Assembly: GCA_910576345.1 (NCBI GenBank) | Contig: CAJTIT010000002.1 | Span: 62,001-126,000 of the forward strand | Length of the DNA stretch: 64,000 nucleotides | Direction of reading: 5' to 3' | DNA from: Erysipelotrichales bacterium | GTDB taxonomy: Bacteria; Bacillota_I; Bacilli_A; Erysipelotrichales; Erysipelotrichaceae | In this document: in pieces, positions 43,147 through 51,871 of the stretch | How positions within the stretch are numbered: the stretch's first letter is position 1 | Layout: each line of letters opens with the position of its first letter | Translations under genes and position numbers: made by a program | The notes under the pieces: generated by a model | What the model was told of the DNA's origin: nothing | The model's input: only the letters and a program-made list of their open reading frames with translations | Database searches by the model: none

Positions 43147-44211
43147 ATGAATAAAGGCTCCAAACGTTATTTCTTGAATTTTCTGCTCATCATCGGTTTT
43201 GCGGTTGCCGTATTATGGTTTGCGTTAAAAGATGATTTTGAAGATATTATGAATCTCATGGGGAATGTTTCATGGTATTGGTTTCTTATCATTATCAGCT
43301 GGGGATTGATTTACAACTGCATCATCGCATGGATCTATAAGATCATGGGCAGAAGATATAAAGCGAATTATTCAAATACAGAAGCAATCGAGAATGCATT
43401 CATCGGAACATTTTTCAGCGGTATAACGCCTAGTGCGACCGGTGGACAGATCGGACAAATGTATGTGATGAAAAAACAAGGTATTAAAATGAGTGATGCG
43501 GCTAGTCTGTTGTGGGCAGATTTTATTATCTATCAAACGACCATGATGATTTATGTAACGATTTTATATTGTTGCGTATTTGCGACTGTATATGAGCGAA
43601 ATTTATTTTTCTTTTTGGTTTTGATTGGTTATATCATTAATGCCTGCATTATTGGCGCCTTATGGACGATGGCGCTGTTCCCAAAAGTATATGTGAAACT
43701 ATCGCATATTAGCGTACGTCTTTTAGCGAAACTGCATTTAGTGAAAGATAAAGAGGTCACACTTCAAAAATGGACAAATCAGCTTCATTCATTTACAGTG
43801 GAAATCAAACAGCTGAAAAATGATAAAAAACTGATTTTCCAAACGGTATGTATCAATATTCTTCGCTTAACGATGCTTTATGCACTTCCTTTTGTCGTTT
43901 GTTATGCGATGGGAGAAAAACTGCCGATGAACTTGTTTGTGACGGTGATTGCGATGTCCTCGTTTGTCACCATGGCAAATACATTTATTCCCATACCTGG
44001 CGCCAGTGGTGGAACAGAGTGGGCATTTGTTGCTATATTCTCAACGATCATTGACAGTACGCTGGCAAAAAGCGTAATGATTTTTTGGCGCTTTTCCACT
44101 TATCATTTTGTAATGGTAGTCGGCGGTTTGATTTTTGTGCTCGCAAAACGCAAATACGATAAGCAGAAATTTATGCGGCAGAAAGCATCTTTTGAAATAG
44201 ATAAGGAGTGA
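43147..44211 (+). CDS. Flippase-like UPF0104/lysylphosphatidylglycerol synthase transmembrane-family protein
   Basis: A 354-residue protein with about eight membrane helices and the family hallmarks GTFFSGITPSATGGQIGQMY and FIPIPGASGGTEWAF. This is the integral-membrane domain of MprF-type proteins without the lysyl transferase part. Stand-alone members probably move glycolipids or related lipids across the membrane. It is flanked by two glycosyltransferases, 8 bases after the first and overlapping the second by 4. Confidence 0.88.
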   Translation: MNKGSKRYFLNFLLIIGFAVAVLWFALKDDFEDIMNLMGNVSWYWFLIIISWGLIYNCIIAWIYKIMGRRYKANYSNTEAIENAFIGTFFSGITPSATGGQIGQMYVMKKQGIKMSDAASLLWADFIIYQTTMMIYVTILYCCVFATVYERNLFFFLVLIGYIINACIIGALWTMALFPKVYVKLSHISVRLLAKLHLVKDKEVTLQKWTNQLHSFTVEIKQLKNDKKLIFQTVCINILRLTMLYALPFVVCYAMGEKLPMNLFVTVIAMSSFVTMANTFIPIPGASGGTEWAFVAIFSTIIDSTLAKSVMIFWRFSTYHFVMVVGGLIFVLAKRKYDKQKFMRQKASFEIDKE

Positions 44212-46208
44212 TTCCAATGCGTATTGGATTGTTTTCAGATACCTATACACCGGATATCAACGGTGTGGTATCTTCGATTGTGACTTTACAAAAGGAACTG
44301 GAAAAAAACGGACATGAAGTGTTTATCATTACCAATCATAAAGCATTGATCACTACACAACGGGATGGAAACGTCTTACGTTTGCCAGGTTTGGAACTGA
44401 AATGGCTATATGGATATAAATTATCCACCCCTTATCATTTCTCTGCCAGAGATGAAATTAAGAAAATGAATTTGGATGTCATTCATGTGCATACAGAATT
44501 TGGTGTTGGAATGTTTGGGCGCATTGTCGGCAGATATCTCAATATACCGGTTGTGTCTACTTATCATACGATGTATGAAGATTATACGCATTATATCAAT
44601 CGTTTTGAAATTGAAGAAGTGGAGGCTTTGGGTAGAAAAGTCGTGACCACATTTTCGCGAAAGCTGTCCGCACATGTACAGGCACTCATCGCACCTAGTG
44701 TAAAGACAAAAGAAACATTGATCAATTATGGTGTAAAAACACCGATCTATGTGATTCCTACAGGATTGGATCTAGACAAATTTGAACCAGCGAATATGGA
44801 TCAGGAGAAAGTCGAACAATGCAGGCAGGCATGCGGATTACAAAAAGAGGATCATATTATTTTATATGTTGGCAGAATCGCCAAAGAAAAAAGCATCGAA
44901 GTACAAATAGAAGGTTTTCGCTATATCGATGATCCGCATATCAAATTGTTGATCGTGGGCGGAGGACCGCAGTTGGATGAGTTAAAACAGTTGGCGAAAA
45001 GCTATGGAATTGAACAGAAGGTCATCTTTACTGGCGCTGTGTCAAGAGAAGAAGTACCTGTTTATTATGCGCTAGGGGATGCATTTGTTTCTGCTTCACT
45101 AACCGAAACACAAGGCATGACCTACATTGAGGCAATGGCATCACATTTGCCTGTATTCGCAAGGCCGGATGATGTTTTGCGTGATTTGATTATTGATGAA
45201 TTAAATGGTTATTTGTTTGAAACGCCAAAAGAATTTGCGCAAAAGGTACAGGAATATTTAAAACTGTCAGATGAAAAACAGGGAGTCATGCGCGCGCAAG
45301 CCAGAAAAGCTGTGGTGCCTTATGATGGAAACATGTTTTATTCAAAGGTGATGAGTGTGTATTATCAGGCGATAGATGATTATGAAGATGCGTATGAAGT
45401 CATTAAAGTGAAAGCGCTGGAAGATCACATGCGTATCTATGTCATTAATGACAAAGAAGATGAACCGATGAAGATTTTTATTTCGTTGGATGATTATTTC
45501 AATTTAAAAATTCGCAAAAGTACATTGTTGGATCGATCAACAGTGGAAGAGTTGTTACATAAAGAACAGCTTCTTTTGGCATACCGCGGCTGTATTCGTA
45601 AACTACGCTTGAAAGATTATACGACGAAGGAAATGAAGCGATATGTAAGCGGATACGCATCCATATCAGAAAAAGAATGCGCTCAATTGGTTGATGACCT
45701 AGTACAAAAAGGGTATTTGGATGATTATCAGTATATGATGTCCAAAATCGATAAAATGCAGTATTCTCTCCAAAGCAAAGGAAAAATCATTCGCACTTTG
45801 GTTGAAAAAGGGATACCACACGATGATATCGCCAAAGCGGTTGCGCAGCTGGATGATGAAGAAGAACGTGAAAAAGCCATTAAAATTGCGGAAAAGCTGA
45901 AAAACAGCGTGAAAGATAAATCACAAAGCATGAAACGAAATTTGATTGCGCAAAAACTGATTCGCCAGGGATTCGATAGTTCTATTGCACGCAATGCAAG
46001 TGAACAAATTGAATTTGAAGATAATGATGAATACCGGGATTTGTGTCGGGTTATTGAAAAAGCCTATCGTGTTCACAGCCGTAAATATAAAGGAAGCGAA
46101 TTGAAAAACAAAATCATACGTACATGTATGCAAAAAGGTTTTCATAATGCGCAGATAATGGAAACAATGGAAGGAATGGAGTGGTATCATGAAGAAATGG
46201 ATCAATGA
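44208..46208 (+). CDS. GT4 glycosyltransferase fused to a RecX-like domain
   Basis: Residues 1 to ~395 are a GT-B glycosyltransferase of the diacylglycerol-glucosyltransferase kind (FSDTYTPDINGVVSSIVTLQ, HVHTEFGVGMFGRI, VGRIAKEKSIEVQIEGF, TETQGMTYIEAMASH). From ~400 to 666 the sequence is a RecX-type protein of three-helix repeats (LLAYRGCIRKLRLKDYTTKE, LVDDLVQKGYLDDYQYMMS, RQGFDSSIARNASEQ). RecX inhibits RecA filaments. There is no start codon with a ribosome site at the junction and the frame is continuous, so this is a true fusion. It overlaps the gene before by 4 bases and yhaM by 20. Confidence 0.9.
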   Translation: MIPMRIGLFSDTYTPDINGVVSSIVTLQKELEKNGHEVFIITNHKALITTQRDGNVLRLPGLELKWLYGYKLSTPYHFSARDEIKKMNLDVIHVHTEFGVGMFGRIVGRYLNIPVVSTYHTMYEDYTHYINRFEIEEVEALGRKVVTTFSRKLSAHVQALIAPSVKTKETLINYGVKTPIYVIPTGLDLDKFEPANMDQEKVEQCRQACGLQKEDHIILYVGRIAKEKSIEVQIEGFRYIDDPHIKLLIVGGGPQLDELKQLAKSYGIEQKVIFTGAVSREEVPVYYALGDAFVSASLTETQGMTYIEAMASHLPVFARPDDVLRDLIIDELNGYLFETPKEFAQKVQEYLKLSDEKQGVMRAQARKAVVPYDGNMFYSKVMSVYYQAIDDYEDAYEVIKVKALEDHMRIYVINDKEDEPMKIFISLDDYFNLKIRKSTLLDRSTVEELLHKEQLLLAYRGCIRKLRLKDYTTKEMKRYVSGYASISEKECAQLVDDLVQKGYLDDYQYMMSKIDKMQYSLQSKGKIIRTLVEKGIPHDDIAKAVAQLDDEEEREKAIKIAEKLKNSVKDKSQSMKRNLIAQKLIRQGFDSSIARNASEQIEFEDNDEYRDLCRVIEKAYRVHSRKYKGSELKNKIIRTCMQKGFHNAQIMETMEGMEWYHEEMDQ

Positions 46209-47127
46209 ATTAAAGGATGGAGAACGTACCTATCTGTTGGTATTGCTTCATGATGTCGCACGCGGCATTACCAATAAGGGCGTACCATATTTATCGCTTA
46301 ATATGCAGGATAAAACCGGTACGATTGAAGGAAAATACTGGAATATTCCACAAGAAGATTTGAATTTGTTTCATCCCGGAATGATCATTGAAATAAAGGG
46401 AGATGTTCTTTCTTATAAAGATCAGCTTCAGATAAAGGTGTTCCAAGCAAGACCTGCCACGAAAGAATATGATATTCGAGATTTCGTAAAATCGGCGCCA
46501 TTGACAAAAGACGATATGAAGAAAAAAATCGAAGATGCGCTGCATCACATACAAAATGAACAAATACGTTCCTTATGTCACATTGTCTATGAGGAAGTGG
46601 AAAAGGATTTCTATGAGTATCCTGCCGCAACCAAAAACCATCATGATATGGTCGGCGGACTTGCGATGCATGTATATGGAATGATGAATTTGGCATCTTC
46701 GATTTGTGAATTGTATCCGCTACTAGACCGCGATTTGTTAATGGCCGGCGTATTTTTGCATGATATTGGAAAATTAGTGGAATTGAGCGGACCGATAGCC
46801 AGTGAATACACGATGGAAGGAAAGTTGCTTGGTCATATTTCTATCATGCATGCAAAAGTTAGTGAATTGGCAAAAAGCATATCGATGGACAAAGAAACGG
46901 AAGTATTGTTAAGGCATATGATTTTATCACATCATGGTTTAAAAGAATATGGAAGTCCCGTGCAGCCGATGATACCGGAAGCGGAAGTGCTGTATTATAT
47001 CGACAATCTGGATGCGAAGATGCATATGCTGGAAAAGGCAATGGATAAAACGGAGGAAGGACATTTTTCTACGCGCATTTATGCGATGGATAATCGCAGT
47101 TTTTACAAAAAGAAACAGACGTCATAA
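46189..47127 (+). CDS. yhaM: 3'-5' exoribonuclease YhaM
   Basis: This 312-residue protein has an N-terminal OB-type nucleic-acid-binding domain (about 10-90, KGVPYLSLNMQDKTGTIEGK) and an HD phosphohydrolase domain (about 130-300; HHDMVGGLAMHVYGM, HDIGKLVELSG, LSHHGLKEYGSP). YhaM trims single-stranded RNA and DNA from the 3' end with Mn. The start overlaps the RecX part of the upstream gene by 20 bases. A terminator follows. Confidence 0.93.
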   Translation: MKKWINELKDGERTYLLVLLHDVARGITNKGVPYLSLNMQDKTGTIEGKYWNIPQEDLNLFHPGMIIEIKGDVLSYKDQLQIKVFQARPATKEYDIRDFVKSAPLTKDDMKKKIEDALHHIQNEQIRSLCHIVYEEVEKDFYEYPAATKNHHDMVGGLAMHVYGMMNLASSICELYPLLDRDLLMAGVFLHDIGKLVELSGPIASEYTMEGKLLGHISIMHAKVSELAKSISMDKETEVLLRHMILSHHGLKEYGSPVQPMIPEAEVLYYIDNLDAKMHMLEKAMDKTEEGHFSTRIYAMDNRSFYKKKQTS

Positions 47128-47129
47128 AA

Positions 47130-47158
47130 AAAAGTATCCATCTGGCGGATACTTTTAT
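47130..47158. terminator. Bidirectional terminator between yhaM and the convergent gene
   Basis: A 9-bp stem (AAAGTATCC / GGATACTTT) is preceded by an A-run and followed by TTA, usable from both sides. Confidence 0.75.
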
Positions 47159-49083
47159 TCTGATTTCGCTTTGATACTCGCAAATATCAAATACGGTATT
47201 TCACATATAATGCCAATAATCAATGCGATCACAAAGATAAGCGGAAAGAAAATAATCTTAACAGTGGTATTCCAGTTTCTGATTGGTTTCTTTAAAATCG
47301 TATATCCTGTATGAAGGCTTGCGGTAATATATGCTACAAACAATGTGATAAGGCCTGCATATATAAGAATCGTAGGTACGATATCAGAAGACACATTGGA
47401 GAATTTGTTGAAGAAAGCTGTATATACAATCGAAGAAGTTGCGAACGATACGATGGCGGCATCCAATAAGGTAATAAAGAAGATGGTCAGATTTTGTTTT
47501 ACATAAGATTTATATTGTTTTGGTTTGGAAACAGTCGCCTGATTCATTTTTGCGTCATCGTATGCATAGGAATCATTGCTTGTGTTATCAAAATCGAATG
47601 CATCATTCTTGGAACGTTTGCTTTTCTTTTCTTTTTTCTTCTTTTCCTTTTTCTTCTTTTTTGGTTCTTCCATTTGCCGGAAACGTGCTTCCGGATCCAT
47701 TTGATTCCTGTTAAAATTTGGCTGTGACTGTGTATCTTCCATTGGGACCCTTGACTCATTCATAGAAGAACGCTGGTTTAAAAAGCTTGGTTCTTCTTCA
47801 GGGAATGGTTTTGCGTCCGGATAGCTTTGTGGATCAGGAAATGCAGAAAGCGGTTCCTGATATGCAGGTTGGGAAAGAAATGGATCTGTATTCATATTGT
47901 TTCTTGGCTCTGTACTTTGTGAAACACTTGGAGAGCGACGTGAGAAAGATGAAGTCTTATTGCCTGCATCTCTTGATTCATCCATTGGTTTGCGTGCAAA
48001 CCAAGTTGGATCCAAATCCATATTCTCATTCACGGAGGATGGCATATCATTTCGTTTGTTCGTATTGTCTTCATACATTGGAAATGGATCATTGCTCAAT
48101 GATTTGTTCATTTCGTCAAAATCTCGCTGCACATCGCTGCTGTGACGACGAAACGAAGGATTCGCATCTTCACGGTTTCTGCGAAATCCTGGCTGTTGGT
48201 AATCAAATGAACGCTCCGTATTGCTTGCGTTGGAATCACCAAATGAATTTTTTTGATTGTTTCTGTTAAATTCTCTGTCCATAAGTTGTTGATACCCCGT
48301 TCCTTTCTGAACTTTGCTGATGTGCGCTTTCAATGTGTCAATTAAACGTTTTGAACGCTCATCATAAACAAACTGTTGTGTTCTTTGCAAATATTCTTCC
48401 CATTGAGGATGGTCTTTGTCAAATAAAACCCTTGTCATAATAAAGTAAAGATGCCATCCTAGCGGTTTACTCAGCGCTTCTGTCTGCATCAGGAATTTTT
48501 CAAAATATATTTTGACCATGTGCCTATCCGTTCCGTAATAGGCTTCTATTCCTTGCCGCAGGTTTTGATACAATGCGTATTCTTTGCGTTTGGTATAAGG
48601 TTTCTTTTTCGTTTGCGTTTCTTTAAAAAAAGCGACCGGTGCTTTGGTAGCGGTTAATGCAGTTTCAAGATCTTTGAGAATGCCCAATATGTAGCGTCCA
48701 AGCGTGCTGCATTCATTGATATCATTCATATATTCTTGATAGAGACGCTTGAAGTTTGCACTGTCACCGCAATGGAACAGTGCCAATAACTTCAATTCCC
48801 ATAAGTATTTCATCTCTCTGCTGTTTTCATTGATTCTGCGCTCTACATCACGATAACAGCCGCGATTCAACATTTCCCATAATTCTTCTTTTCGCTGCTT
48901 TTTTTGATAAAAATGAAAGCAGATGAAACAGAAAGTCAAGGCTGTAAATGTGAGGATGCCGCTGCAAATCAGATATTCTTTTCCCCAATTAGGGACAAGC
49001 ATATTGGCAGATATAAACCCGAAAAAACCGGAAGCAATCAGAAAAAGAATGAACCAGCCGATATTTTGACTGCGATCTTTCAC
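47155..49083 (-). CDS. Large membrane protein with charged low-complexity linker, unrecognised
   Basis: This 642-residue protein has two N-terminal helices (about 8-60), a soluble alpha-helical part (about 65-265, TPR-like in look), a long disordered Asn/Ser/Pro/Arg-rich linker (about 265-460), a lysine block (KKKKKEKKKKEKKSKRSK near 470-488) and three C-terminal helices (about 525-635). No family is recognised. The start is GTG at 49083 with TGAGGAATC upstream; the nearby ATG is out of frame. It may be a membrane-linked scaffold; that is inferred from topology alone. Confidence 0.75.
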   Translation of the reverse strand: MKDRSQNIGWFILFLIASGFFGFISANMLVPNWGKEYLICSGILTFTALTFCFICFHFYQKKQRKEELWEMLNRGCYRDVERRINENSREMKYLWELKLLALFHCGDSANFKRLYQEYMNDINECSTLGRYILGILKDLETALTATKAPVAFFKETQTKKKPYTKRKEYALYQNLRQGIEAYYGTDRHMVKIYFEKFLMQTEALSKPLGWHLYFIMTRVLFDKDHPQWEEYLQRTQQFVYDERSKRLIDTLKAHISKVQKGTGYQQLMDREFNRNNQKNSFGDSNASNTERSFDYQQPGFRRNREDANPSFRRHSSDVQRDFDEMNKSLSNDPFPMYEDNTNKRNDMPSSVNENMDLDPTWFARKPMDESRDAGNKTSSFSRRSPSVSQSTEPRNNMNTDPFLSQPAYQEPLSAFPDPQSYPDAKPFPEEEPSFLNQRSSMNESRVPMEDTQSQPNFNRNQMDPEARFRQMEEPKKKKKEKKKKEKKSKRSKNDAFDFDNTSNDSYAYDDAKMNQATVSKPKQYKSYVKQNLTIFFITLLDAAIVSFATSSIVYTAFFNKFSNVSSDIVPTILIYAGLITLFVAYITASLHTGYTILKKPIRNWNTTVKIIFFPLIFVIALIIGIICEIPYLIFASIKAKSE

Positions 49084-49118
49084 TTTGATTCCTCATTTCC
49101 GTTCTATCGTTCAGTGGC

Positions 49119-49154
49119 ATTATATCAAAAAATAGTTTAAAAATAAACTATTTT
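49119..49154 (-). promoter_or_regulatory. Extended -10 promoter with a 26-bp palindrome over the -35 region
   Basis: On the minus strand TGATATAAT (49119-49127) is an extended -10 box. Immediately upstream a perfect palindrome, AAAATAGTTTA-AAAA-TAAACTATTTT (49129-49154), covers the -35 position. Such placement fits a repressor operator, although a hairpin is also possible. The rest of the gap to 49386 is AT-rich with no other feature seen. Confidence 0.5.
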
Positions 49155-49386
49155 CCTGTATTTATTGAAATAACATCTCATTATTTCTTTCAAATCAGCG
49201 TTTCATTCTATATTTGGAAAAATTAATTGCTTTTTATTTGTAACTTAGATGAAACAGGTAAAGGCGTATGTGTTTTTCTTGTATGGAATGATGCATGCCT
49301 TTAATGATTATGAATGGAGCGGTTGAGAAGATTATCAAATCGACAATATCTATGATATAATTATATTAATGATGAAAGGAATTTAT

Positions 49387-49962
49387 ATGATGTTAGAACA
49401 ATTGTTTTTAAAATATCTTGCGCTTTGTGAACAATCAAGACATGGATATGTGAATAGTTTAAACACAGCGCATGTTGATTGGCAATCCAAGCTCACCAAG
49501 ATCATGGATCCAATCCCGGAATTATTACAAGTATTATATCGCACATGCCAAGGAACCTATCGAACGATAGAAGATCAAACACGCATGGATTTTGTGCCTG
49601 GCTATCGTTTGATACATATCGATGAACTTTATGAAACATGTATTTTATTAAATGAAATGATCACCAAACAAGAATGTCAAGCATGTAATATCGCACACAT
49701 AATACCTTTTCTCTCAGATAATGCATCCAACTACATTTGTTATGTAAAACAAAAGGACGCTCAAGAATGCATCTATGATTATGAAACAGAAGATGGTCTA
49801 CAATTGATGCATACATCAATTCAATCTTTCTTTGAAACATTGATTGCCTTTTATGAACAACATGTGTATTTTTTGGATGAAGACGGTTATTTAGATTATG
49901 ATGTTGAAAGAGAAGGCATCGTGGGAGCAAAATACAATCCAGATGTTGCTTATTGGAGATAA
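49387..49962 (+). CDS. SUKH (SMI1/KNR4)-like protein
   Basis: A 191-residue acidic soluble protein. The central pattern VPGYRLIHIDELYETCI followed by IIPFLSDNASNYICYV and a C-terminal FLDEDGYLDYDVER resembles the SUKH fold, in which a WxxG/DGxG strand pair and a late Glu-rich helix recur. SUKH proteins are often immunity proteins against contact toxins, but no toxin is adjacent. The start at 49387 (GAAAGGA 6 bases upstream) is preferred over 49369. Solitary gene. Confidence 0.6.
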   Translation: MMLEQLFLKYLALCEQSRHGYVNSLNTAHVDWQSKLTKIMDPIPELLQVLYRTCQGTYRTIEDQTRMDFVPGYRLIHIDELYETCILLNEMITKQECQACNIAHIIPFLSDNASNYICYVKQKDAQECIYDYETEDGLQLMHTSIQSFFETLIAFYEQHVYFLDEDGYLDYDVEREGIVGAKYNPDVAYWR

Positions 49963-50075
49963 ATTCTTTTTATTGAAAAAAATGTAGTAAAATTCATCGT
50001 TTTTTATCTTATACGTTCTTTATGAAAATAGGATTTCATGTTATATTATTAGACAGTAAAAAAAAGGTGATACAT

Positions 50076-51386
50076 ATGAAAGTAGGGTTTATATCCTTAG
50101 GATGCAGTAAAAATTTAGTAGACAGTGAAAAAATCATGGGTATGCTTGTGTCTGGCAATCATCAGCTCGTCACAAACCCAAAAGAAGCAGATGCCATTAT
50201 TATCAATACATGCGGTTTCATCAATTCTGCGAAAGAAGAAGCCATACAGACAATTTTTGAAATGGCGACCTATAAACAACATGGATTAAAAAAACTGATC
50301 GTCGTTGGATGCTTGGCGCAGCGATACAAAGAAACATTACAACAAGAAATACCGGAAATTGACGCCGTTATTCGCATTCAGGAATATCCAAATCTCCATG
50401 AAAAATTAAAAGAATTGCTTCATGAAACGATTGCACCTTATGCAAAAAGTGAACGCGTGCTTTCCGGCAAACCATGGACTGCTTATCTAAAAATCGCGGA
50501 AGGTTGTTCCAATCGCTGTACCTATTGTGCCATTCCTTTGATCCGCGGAGATAATGTATCAATACCGATGGAACATCTGGTAGAAGAAGCAAAACAGCTG
50601 GCTCAAAAAGGTGTGAAGGAGCTTGTTTTGATTGCACAAGATACGACCAAATATGGATTGGATCTATATAAAGAATTGTCATTACTTCCACTTTTGCAGA
50701 AACTGCATGAAATCGAAGGATTTCATTGGATCCGTATTTTATATATGTATCCGGATGAAATACATGATGAACTCATTCAAGGAATGGCAAAATTAGATAA
50801 AGTGTTACCTTATTTTGATATACCGATGCAGCATGCAAACAACGAAATGCTGAAAGCGATGAATCGACGCGGAACAAAAGAAGATGTCATACAACTGATG
50901 GCCAAAATTCGCAAAACGTTTGACCATCCGACACTACGCACGACATTCATAGTGGGATTTCCACAAGAAAGTGAAGCGCAGTTTAAAGAACTCAAAGACT
51001 TTATCAAAGAAGCTCAATGGAATCGCATGGGGGCATTTACATATTCAAGAGAAGAAGATACGCCGGCATACGCACTCGATGGCATGATTGATGAAACAAC
51101 GCAAGAAAGACGATTACAGGAATTGATGCAGCTGCAAGAATCAATATCATTGAGCAATCAAAAAAAATTGATTGGACAGACCATAGAAGTGCTGGTGGAA
51201 GCCCAAGATGGATTAAGCGGCATGTACCGCGGCAGAGGAAGTTCCAGTGCACCGGATGAAGTCGATGGGTTCGTCCTGTTCACGAGTGAGCGCGCCATTC
51301 CCATGGGTTCGTTTGTATATGTGAAAATCACAGAAGCGATGCCGCATGATGTAAAAGGAGAAGAAGTTGTCTTTACACGGGTTTGA
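50076..51386 (+). CDS. rimO: Ribosomal protein uS12 methylthiotransferase RimO
   Basis: This 436-residue radical SAM enzyme adds a methylthio group to the conserved Asp of ribosomal protein S12. It has the N-terminal cluster-binding domain (LGCSKNLVDSEKIMG, NTCGFINSAKEEA, VVGCLAQRY), the radical SAM motif CSNRCTYC (near 153-160) and a C-terminal TRAM domain. AAAAAGGTGA precedes ATG 50076; an upstream in-frame start at 50022 has no site. Its end overlaps the next gene by 20 bases. Confidence 0.95.
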   Translation: MKVGFISLGCSKNLVDSEKIMGMLVSGNHQLVTNPKEADAIIINTCGFINSAKEEAIQTIFEMATYKQHGLKKLIVVGCLAQRYKETLQQEIPEIDAVIRIQEYPNLHEKLKELLHETIAPYAKSERVLSGKPWTAYLKIAEGCSNRCTYCAIPLIRGDNVSIPMEHLVEEAKQLAQKGVKELVLIAQDTTKYGLDLYKELSLLPLLQKLHEIEGFHWIRILYMYPDEIHDELIQGMAKLDKVLPYFDIPMQHANNEMLKAMNRRGTKEDVIQLMAKIRKTFDHPTLRTTFIVGFPQESEAQFKELKDFIKEAQWNRMGAFTYSREEDTPAYALDGMIDETTQERRLQELMQLQESISLSNQKKLIGQTIEVLVEAQDGLSGMYRGRGSSSAPDEVDGFVLFTSERAIPMGSFVYVKITEAMPHDVKGEEVVFTRV

Positions 51387-51858
51387 TCCAATTATTGCAA
51401 AATCCCCGAAAGCAATGATATTAGGATCCATGCCAAGTGTCGTTTCACTAGAAAAACATGAATATTACGGTTATCGGCATAATCGTTTTTGGAAAATCAT
51501 GGCGGCGTATTTTCAAGTGGAACTTACAAACTATAAACAGAAACAACAGCTGATTTTGGATCATTCCTTGATTTTGTGGGATGTGATCGCATCCTGTGAG
51601 CGGGAAGGATCGTTAGACAGCGCGATAAGACATGTTAGCGTCAATGATATTGCGGCACTGACACAAACCTATCCAAAGATAAAGCGCATTCTGTGTAACG
51701 GCAAAAAGAGTTGGGAACTATATCAGCGCTATTTTGGCAAGCGTATCGATGTATCCTGTATTTGTCTTCCAAGTACAAGCAATGCCAACCGTACGATAAA
51801 AGAAAGTGAGCTGTTTGCACAATGGTTTACGCAGTTGGATCGAATCATGAAAGAATAG
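51367..51858 (+). CDS. DNA-deoxyinosine glycosylase family protein (UDG superfamily)
   Basis: A 163-residue protein of the uracil-DNA glycosylase superfamily. It has the LILGSMPSVVSL-type motif I (ILGSMPSVVSLEKHEYYG), HNRFWKIM, and the PSTSNAN motif II near the end, the pattern of the HDG hypoxanthine-DNA glycosylase group. It should excise hypoxanthine or uracil bases. The start is TTG at 51367 with AAAAGGAG 6 bases upstream, inside the rimO end; no ATG gives the full motif I. Confidence 0.85.
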   Translation: MSLHGFDPIIAKSPKAMILGSMPSVVSLEKHEYYGYRHNRFWKIMAAYFQVELTNYKQKQQLILDHSLILWDVIASCEREGSLDSAIRHVSVNDIAALTQTYPKIKRILCNGKKSWELYQRYFGKRIDVSCICLPSTSNANRTIKESELFAQWFTQLDRIMKE

Positions 51859-51871
51859 AAGGGAAATCATT

